Source: Xylaria sp. FL1777 (Eukaryota > Ascomycota > Sordariomycetes > Xylariales > Xylariaceae). From it: a DNA stretch of 64,000 nucleotides. Numbering within the stretch: the first letter of the stretch is position 1; each line of letters opens with the position of its first letter. The notes beneath the pieces are model-generated. The model worked only from the letters and a program-made list of their open reading frames with translations. It made no database searches and was not told the DNA's origin. This document shows positions 57,295 through 64,000 of this stretch, piece by piece. The stretch spans positions 62,001 to 126,000 of the forward strand of contig MU400546.1 in NCBI GenBank assembly GCA_022578965.1. Direction: 5' to 3'. The translations under genes and the position numbers were made by a program.

Positions 57295-59553
57295 GACTGG
57301 CAACTGAATGGACTTGGGTTGCTGACGTGATGCTTGCTATGTATTCAATACTTGTCGTGCCGTGCTGTTTGCTGCAGAGGTTTTAGTAATATAAGAAGGA
57401 CGTCGTGTGAAACACTCAATGGTATGCCTCCATTTCCAAAGCAGAGGGTAGCAAGATGAGAAAGTGATGACAAAGTAAAGTGAAGTAGTGAAGAAGAGAG
57501 GTATGGTTGGATTGTGGAAAGTAGTAAACCCGAATCTCAAGCCAAGTTCGAGATGGACACCCGCAAACAGGCAGAGGGAAAACCAGCAGAATCCTTCTGT
57601 GTCCGTCCTCTAGAGCGCACAGGCAGCTACAACAGCTCACTGCTTCGTCGGCCCGTAGAAATACTGGTTTTCGTTTTCGCGAGATTTGCGACTAAAACGA
57701 TGTGTTTGTGTAGTTACACGAAGAGGAGGAGTAAATGATGCACCCTGCACTCTACGAGAGCTAGCGAATGATGGAGTATATGATGCTAGATGAAGTGGGA
57801 GTGACCGGACTAGACGAGATGAGACAGAGAGGGAAGAGAGAGGGAAGATAGGCAGAGACAGAGAGAGGGGAGCCTGAAAGTGCAAGCAGCCGTTATCACT
57901 GCGAGGTTGCACAAGTAGGTATAGGTAAGGTAGTGAATGGAGGGGATAAACGGTAAGAGGAGGAAGACTTCTCAGGGCTGCCATCAATCAACATTGGGAT
58001 CTGAACGCATGGCTTGGTCCTGCATACATGTATGGATGGATAGAGGTACATAAGTACTACCATCTAGGTATTTACATGTAATTCTGCCTGTACATATAAC
58101 GAGTCATATAGTAGAGGTGGGCAAGTGTTGACTTATAAGTCATGCATACATATCACGCGTGCGAGCGTGAGTAAGTACATATGTGAGTACATTTCAATTC
58201 TAGGTACTTAAGGCAGGCTGCACTCTCTACACTGCAATCGAGAGTGAGGTACCTACTTGGCAGGTATAAAGGCATGCACGTGTTGCGGCGTTGCTTCAAC
58301 AGCGGGGTGAGGTAAGTAACTATGCACATCCAAAAAACGCGAAAATACATTGTGAGACGTCTACTACACAACTAATGTATGCATAAGACACATGTACCTT
58401 ATCTATTGTGTATGTACCTTTTAGCAGCTTAGCTCTAGCCTAATCCCTATACTAGGTATGTAGATATCCAATAAACATGACACGATTGAACGGCAGGTAG
58501 GTATAAGAGTGATATTGGCTGGGTTCCTAAGGCGTAATATTGCTTTCGTTGAAATATGCGAACTAAATTTATTCAAGTTTTATATGACATATGGTTAGCT
58601 ACAGGCTCCATAGGTAGCCTCTTAAGTGTTACATGCCCACACATGTGTGTATATCCATAGGTTTGCTATAATTATGAACCTTCCCAATCAGTTTCAACAG
58701 TAGGCGCCAAACGCTATCCTAGCCTTAAATAAACCTAGTAATTTATGGGTGCTGCATGTCGGACGATTTAAAAGGAACAAGCTCTTGACTTGCAGTTAGC
58801 AAAGTAGCCTTAGCTAGCTGTCCCTAATATAGGATCAAGATGGAGGTTTTCAAGGGAACTGATGTCCCCTCTCATCACAGCTCATCGATGCGGACGAGAG
58901 GGTTAGTCAAGCGACCCCTATCTCTAGTTGTTGATCGTAGGCACGGTTGTAGCGTTAGCTCGAACATCGGCTGCCGCTTGTTGTAGAGAATCTACTCTCT
59001 ACAATCCAAAATATAGAGAGTGTTATCTAAGAGTAGTATGAATGGTGTATAGCTGTGGTTCTTATTGGGATGTCCGAAGTTGGAACCAATTGTGGACAAG
59101 GAGTATAACCTTGGCCGAGTCTCTACGCTACCGGAGCAAAAGGAATGGGTTAGGGAAGATCATAGAAGGATTAGATCAACACAGTTTAATGGTAATGTGT
59201 ATCAATTGTTCCTGCAAACAAGTCACCCGGCCAATTGGTTAAAAGAAGAAGACTGGTTTCAAAATGCCATGCTCATGTATTACCTCCGTATACTATCTAT
59301 CTCTGGAGCATTAGGTTTGATTTAAATAATTGGCTGCGCCTGACCATTGTTGAGAGCCGGTAAGTCATACTAATTTGAAGTTGTATCTGCGTCGGAAACC
59401 GGATTCTTCGCCCTGATTGCATCAACAGTCTGGGTATCATAACTTTGAAGTGGTATGGCAAAGTGGAAGAGTAAATGTCTCTCCCATATGACATCCACTG
59501 AACCGCCATTCCAACCGCATAAGTCGTAGAAGTCGATCGTGTATTACTCCGTT
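57295..59553. other. Gene-poor region upstream of the RdRP
   Basis: 2.3 kb. A GA-rich tract lies at about 57820-57880 (GAGAGGGAAGAGAGAGGGAAG). TACCTA/AGGTA motifs occur around 58060 and 58200-58270. A plus-strand frame at 59065-59325 has no ATG start and no family. No supported gene. Confidence 0.5.
57826..57880 (+). repeat. GA-rich low-complexity tract
   Basis: Purine run of GAGAGAGGGAAG units about 550 bases upstream of the RdRP start, possibly in its promoter or leader. Confidence 0.7.
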
Positions 59554-60825
59554 CTAATAGGGTATTTCTAGGCTGAACAGAAATTTCGAGTTTCCAGCAT
59601 CACCAAAAACAAAAGGGAGAGTGCTGGCATTTGTGGGTTGAGGAGACGAACCGGAAACAATTTTAGATGAATTCTGCGAAGAGATCATAAGATCCGAGGC
59701 GTGTTTCCTCGGTCGCTTCTTTCTAGCTAGAGTCTTCCGAGTTCCCGGGCGTTTCGGAGGTGACAGTTTTTGATCCGAATCCCACTCGCACCCGAGGACT
59801 TTGAAACGGACGTTCTCTGGTCGGGGAGGTCCCTGAGATTTACACATGCAATGAACGATATAGCTGTTGCGAAGCCATGATAGTGTTTCGTATACACGAG
59901 TGTATGTTCTGCAAGACTCTGCTTCGGCCTCGAAATAGGTTCGGCCGCCTTCACCACTCGCAAACTGCTCCCCGGGCCCATCTGAGTCTAGTATAATCCT
60001 AAGTGCCTAGAACAAAGCCGTAATTAAAGGGGCATAATACTCACATTGTGTTTGATGATGGCAGCGAGGAGAGCGTGGTGGTTTGCGGACGGTGAGATAG
60101 TCGATGAAGTAGAAGTCTTCCAAATTCTTAAAAAGTGCGGCAAACTCGTAGACGTGTCTGGGATATGGATGCTTTTGGTATGAATGCACTCGCCCACAGT
60201 AGCCACAGACTAGGTCATGATTGTCCCACTCATGATGGTAACGAACGGCCAGTCGACGAACCTTGGCAAGCTGATCTAGATTCAAATGCTCTGCCCATCG
60301 CCCTAAATGCCGGGCGTGTATCATATTGGGATAATCGATACATAGGACATCTGAAGACCGTTGGAGTAGAACGAGCTGCCCATCATCTAAGGTTAAGTTT
60401 TCTGGCCGTGCAAGGACTCTCTCGACTAAGGTCTTGGCCTCGCCACATGAGTCGCGAAGTTGGGAAAGAGTCTTGCTCATGGTAATGTAATGTGAGTTAT
60501 CAGCGCACGCAAATGGAAAAACTGGTTTCAATATGGCAGAGAAGACAATGGCGTTGGAATCCAGCGCGCCCTCGGCGCCCCTCTCGGGCAACGCCACTGG
60601 AGACCCATCGCTATTAGCTCCTGTGGAAGCGTGTATGTGCGCAGTTCTTGCATCGAGGGTCTCAACAAGTTTGAGAAAATGAATCCCAGGCGTAAAGATA
60701 ACATCTTCCCAGATCATATGTCGTATATCGTACGGGAACTTCCAGAAGATATCAAACCGCTGTAGACTCCGAGGTACGGTAAAACGGAGGGGCCCTTGTT
60801 GCAATTTAGATAGCTCTGCCATCAT
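59554..60825 (-). CDS. 2EXR-domain protein
   Basis: Member of the large ascomycete family with the 2EXR (F-box-like) domain; function unknown. Exons 60825-60045 and 59987-59554 give 404 residues. The intron (57 nt) uses GTGAGT and the second of two nearby acceptors (ACTAG), since the first (38 nt) breaks the frame. The domain starts at about residue 22 with FDIFWKFPYDIRHMIWEDVI, followed by PGIHFLKLVE. Later parts are RSSDVLCIDYPNMIHARHLG, VRRLAVRYHHEWDN and LEDFYFIDYLTVRK. The C-terminus is basic and Ser-rich (KRPGTRKTLARKKRPRKHAS) and may enter the nucleus. It lies 2.3 kb downstream of the RdRP promoter side, with no visible link. Confidence 0.75.
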
Positions 60826-62995
60826 AACTAGCTGAGGGCTACAATAGCTGAACTTGGGATAGTGGTGGTAATTTTAGGAGTTGCATCTGACGTGTTGGTA
60901 AGAGAAACCACAGCCAATCGCAAAATAGACGAACCAAGGACCAGCCTTAATAACGAGAGCGTCTAGGTAGATGACGAGCCGGGATGGACGCTCAAGCTGC
61001 TTCACACAGATAAACTGTGCGTCTCGGTGGAAGAACGAGACGTGGGTGGAGTTGGCCCAGGTATACGTATTCTGTGCCGACAGGAAGGCGATGAAAGAAA
61101 GCTAGGCAACGTTGCCCGAGATAGATCTCCGCTTCCCTCAAGAAAACGAATGTTGAATGCTTAGGTAGAATCCCACTCCAGGCGGTTACGATGGGGAGTA
61201 GTGAAAAGACGGAGTCGGTAATACCGATCTACCCAGGCTGCCGTTGAAGGGGGACCGGAGACAGGCGAACGACTACCTAGGTAGGTAGAGATAATCGGCG
61301 GGCGAAGGTGGCAAGACCGGAGACCGCACGGCACCGGTTTTAGATATATATGCCGAGGGTATGGCAACGGTCCCAGTAATGCGAGGTCAATAAAATCGAA
61401 GGTAGGGTGCTGTACCAGGATATGCACATGGACGAGAGACATGAGCACCGTTCGGCAAGTTGAAACCTTCCAAGGCTCCCGGCATCTCCATGCCCGTGGG
61501 CCGTGACATAGGACTGCCGCGCTTATTCAGGCCGAAGTACCTACTTAAGTAGGTAGGGTAGAAGGGAGACGGAGCGCACAGTGACTGTGTGAAGGTTCGG
61601 TTAGTGAACAATGAAATCATGAGACGGGAGATGATGCGATACCATAGAAACAACCTCCTAGGCATGCCTGGGCCACAGAGGGAGGTGAAATAGGTACATT
61701 AGGTACAGCTTAGGTATCTACATACCTAGGTACTTGACTTGCGTGGAAGGTACGAAACTCCAGAATATTGATCTTGGGTATGAAGCACACGGCCTGGAGG
61801 TCAGGTCCAAACCAAATGAGAATGAGGCTGTAGTTGCACATGTACCTAATGTTACAAGAGTCCTAGGTGTATACTTCCCAACATGGTGGCTTGATAGCAT
61901 GTCTCTCCATGCGCACGTGCGGTTAGGTATCTACCTCTTACAAGGCATCGGCTCATACTGCGTACCTATGTGGTAGGTAGGTATACTTATGTAGGTGCCT
62001 TACATGATGCCAAGAGAACCTTGAGGAGGCATGTACCTCTTGTACAGTGGAGATGGAGGGTCAAGACACTTGGCAAGCAGAGAGCGTCTGGATTATACCT
62101 ACCTCTCTGACCTTATCTAGTTGTCAGTCATGCTCACTGCAGCAGCTCTACTTCCTAGCTTCCTGATAAATAACGAGATGCTATTACTGGTCCCTTACGA
62201 TTTAAAAAATGATGAAAGCTCTAAGGGGTTGCTGCTAGGAGAGGACCTACTAAGTACCTACCTATTCTTATACTTTAGGTAGAGTACTTCGTAGGTACTC
62301 TGAAAACCTACCTTGCTAGTACTAAGTAAGTAAGTACCCAAGCTGCTAAGTAGGTTAAACCCATCTGATTACTTACCTAGGTATTGTTTATTTTTTCTTA
62401 TACATTTAAGATTAATAAATTCATTAGCAACCATTAGTATTTCTTAATACTTTTATAGTAGCTCTTTTTTTTGCAAATCTTAAATACGTTAATAATATTG
62501 CAAATTTAAAAGATACCTAGCATTGACCTACTAAACATAGAAGACTACCTATTTACTTTAATGGGGTACCTAGAAAGGGCCTAGAACCTGCCTAGTACTT
62601 AGCCTTACTTACCTACCTAGGTACCTACTATGTATGTACTTAGGTAGTAGACAAGTACGTAAGGCAGCCTACGTAAGGTAGCGCTTTAGGGTTCTAAAAT
62701 CCGGGGTTGTTATAGTGGTTGCAGCAGGTGCCATGTAAGTACCTAAGTGTACTTATCCGGACACACCCAAATTATATGTTGGTACTTATCTAGACGATCT
62801 CAATGTTGTGACTTGCATCCTACCTATTTGTAACCTACATGTGTTCCAGGTGTATGGTTCTTTAGAGGCTTACAACCACATGCAGCAATGAACATCTTAT
62901 TATTCTCACTCAATAGCTTGGGATTTCTATCGAATGCTATAACGTCAGATTGTGTGTTTGCCTTCCACTTTGGAGAACCTACGGAATATTGCATT
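60826..62995. other. Gene-poor region dense in TACCTAGGTA motifs
   Basis: 2.2 kb. No frame has a recognisable product. Palindromic motifs are at about 61274-61288, 61537-61560 and 61690-61735. Between about 62255 and 62760 they become very dense, with an AT-rich core at about 62385-62520. Confidence 0.6.
61680..62760. repeat. Dense array of TACCTAGGTA/TACTTAAGTA-type motifs
   Basis: Variants of TACCTACCTAGGTAGGTA recur on both strands, often overlapping (examples at about 61721, 61970, 62270, 62325, 62370, 62605 and 62640). Spacing is irregular, so it is not a simple tandem repeat. Confidence 0.75.
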
Positions 62996-63622
62996 TTAAA
63001 GCTCAATGTCAACCTGGTTGCTCTCGAAATGCCCCTTTAATGCAGCGTCGTCGGCCCCTCCATTCTTCAAGGACTCTGCTGAAATGTCCTCCTTCTTTAA
63101 TGCCCACACGCTCTTCCATTCACCCTTGCAGACAACCCTAACCTTGCCTTGGAGTTTGTCTAGAGGTACAATAGGTTGCCTGAGCACCACCTCTCTCTCC
63201 TCTGTCTGACCTGGCTCAATGGTGACATAGGCATCGTCTCCTGGTGGCATTAGTCGTCGCACCTGGATGATCGGGATGTCGACCGGCGCGTCTTTACCCT
63301 CTGGGGTAAATGACAGCAATCCCAGCTGCACCGCCAAAGGGTCGAGCGGTGAGTTCCAAGTAAACACCGTTACTGGGCTCGAATGCGTGTTGGTGACACC
63401 AATTGTCAGCTTGGGGGATGAAGAAGTCGCCTGTCGAACTGACACTTCGAGCGCTGAAAGGATGTGGTTTGCCATGTCGACACGTGCTGGTTGCGGCACG
63501 GACGATCCTGCGCCTGCGGCAATAGCTGAAGACCAGGTATTCCAGAGGACAATGAGAACAACGACGATGCCGAACACAGCGAGGATCCGGCCTCGCGAAC
63601 ATGAAGACTCCTGAGGAACCAT
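62996..63622 (-). CDS. Type II membrane protein with a deuterolysin-propeptide-like domain
   Basis: Function unknown. A single exon from the ATG at 63622 gives 208 residues. Residues 1-13 are polar and basic, and 14-33 form one hydrophobic segment (ILAVFGIVVVLIVLWNTW), so the rest should face the ER lumen or outside, either anchored or cleaved. From about 50 the sequence follows the beta-sandwich pattern of deuterolysin (M35) propeptides: LTIGVTNTHSSPVTVFTWNS, PLDPLAVQLGLLSF, PVDIPIIQVRRLMP, DAYVTIEPGQTEEREVVL, then GKVRVVCKGEW. There is no metalloprotease HExxH, so it is not a protease. Relatives in fungi are short secreted proteins. The domain call rests on pattern, not on a search. Confidence 0.65.
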   Translation of the reverse strand: MVPQESSCSRGRILAVFGIVVVLIVLWNTWSSAIAAGAGSSVPQPARVDMANHILSALEVSVRQATSSSPKLTIGVTNTHSSPVTVFTWNSPLDPLAVQLGLLSFTPEGKDAPVDIPIIQVRRLMPPGDDAYVTIEPGQTEEREVVLRQPIVPLDKLQGKVRVVCKGEWKSVWALKKEDISAESLKNGGADDAALKGHFESNQVDIEL

Positions 63623-64000
63623 GAACACCACAAGCTCACGTCGAGTCTCGATGGCGGCGGGGTGGTCGATGCGGTGACCCTTATTCTTGATTTACGCTAC
63701 CTACGGTAAAGTAGCGTTTAGGTAGGTGGATATTTCAGTCTTCAAAGCCTAAAATTTCCCAGTAATCAATAGAGAACTTATCTATAAGGATTACGAAATT
63801 GAGGTTTGAAGAGTTGGTGAAGGAGAAGTAGATGGGAAGATGTTTTTGGGCAATTCATCATTGCCTAGAGCTTGAAAGACAGGTACTGTGTAAACCAACG
63901 TATGATGATGCCGGTGTTTTCGGTACACGGTAGGCACCACTGAAGAAGGCTTGGCGATGCCACCCGATATTGCCTTTATCGTGTCCAGCTTCTTCATTCG
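63623..64000. other. Right edge, no supported gene
   Basis: About 380 bases. A minus-strand frame at 63791-63997 starts three bases from the edge and could be the 3' end of a gene outside the window, but shows no motif. A TACCTACGGTA stretch lies at about 63698-63725. Confidence 0.45.

Noticed and set aside
59987..60045. Apparent frameshift between the two parts of the 2EXR gene
   Set aside because: Using the second acceptor (57-nt intron) instead of the first (38 nt) restores the frame.
63791..63997. 68-codon minus-strand frame at the right edge
   Set aside because: No motif and cut by the window edge; cannot be told from chance.

Overview
This is nuclear DNA of a filamentous ascomycete, most likely Pezizomycotina. 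The evidence is short (about 45-180 nt) GT-AG introns with CTAAC-type branch sites, intergenic DNA rich in TACCTAGGTA motifs, and typical lineage proteins: CYP505 P450-reductase fusion, SAD-1/RRP-3-like RdRP, SesB-NACHT receptor, 2EXR protein. I see no tRNA, rRNA, CRISPR array or complete transposon.

Layout. 0-7 kb: the 3' end of a Rho GTPase gene, RNA polymerase III subunit RPC17, a zinc-finger protein and a small hydrophilic protein. 7-11 kb: an NLR-type receptor (SesB-like hydrolase plus NACHT), intact over seven exons. 12-17.3 kb: ORC6, a secreted EF-hand protein and the wybutosine enzyme TRM12. 19.9-23.3 kb: RPS18 (minus strand, eight tiny coding exons) head-to-head with KGD4/YMR31. 24-29.3 kb: the DNA repair genes PNKP and RAD14/XPA end to end, then PHO88/SND3. 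31-38 kb: an unknown membrane protein, an AT-rich gap and the CYP505 gene. 42-49 kb: an EthD-like plus alpha/beta-hydrolase fusion and a DUF1479 protein. 52-60.8 kb: the RdRP and a 2EXR-domain gene. 63 kb: a small type II membrane protein with a deuterolysin-propeptide-like domain.

The genes do not form one pathway; this is mostly core housekeeping sequence (transcription, replication, repair, translation, tRNA modification, mitochondrial metabolism). Defence and accessory genes are interspersed: the NLR, the RdRP and CYP505. Two long stretches (about 38.3-42.0 and 57.3-59.5 kb) and the 33.1-34.5 kb stretch hold no gene I can support. 

The most noteworthy points are gene-structural. RPS18 has a coding exon that is only its ATG plus 17- and 22-nt microexons. 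RPC17 has a GC-AG intron. PNKP may have a second start adding a mitochondrial presequence. CYP505 and the RdRP each have one long intron where the obvious splice sites leave the flanking exons one base out of phase. All exon joins were worked out by eye from reading frame, splice signals and recalled family conservation; none has been tested against transcripts.
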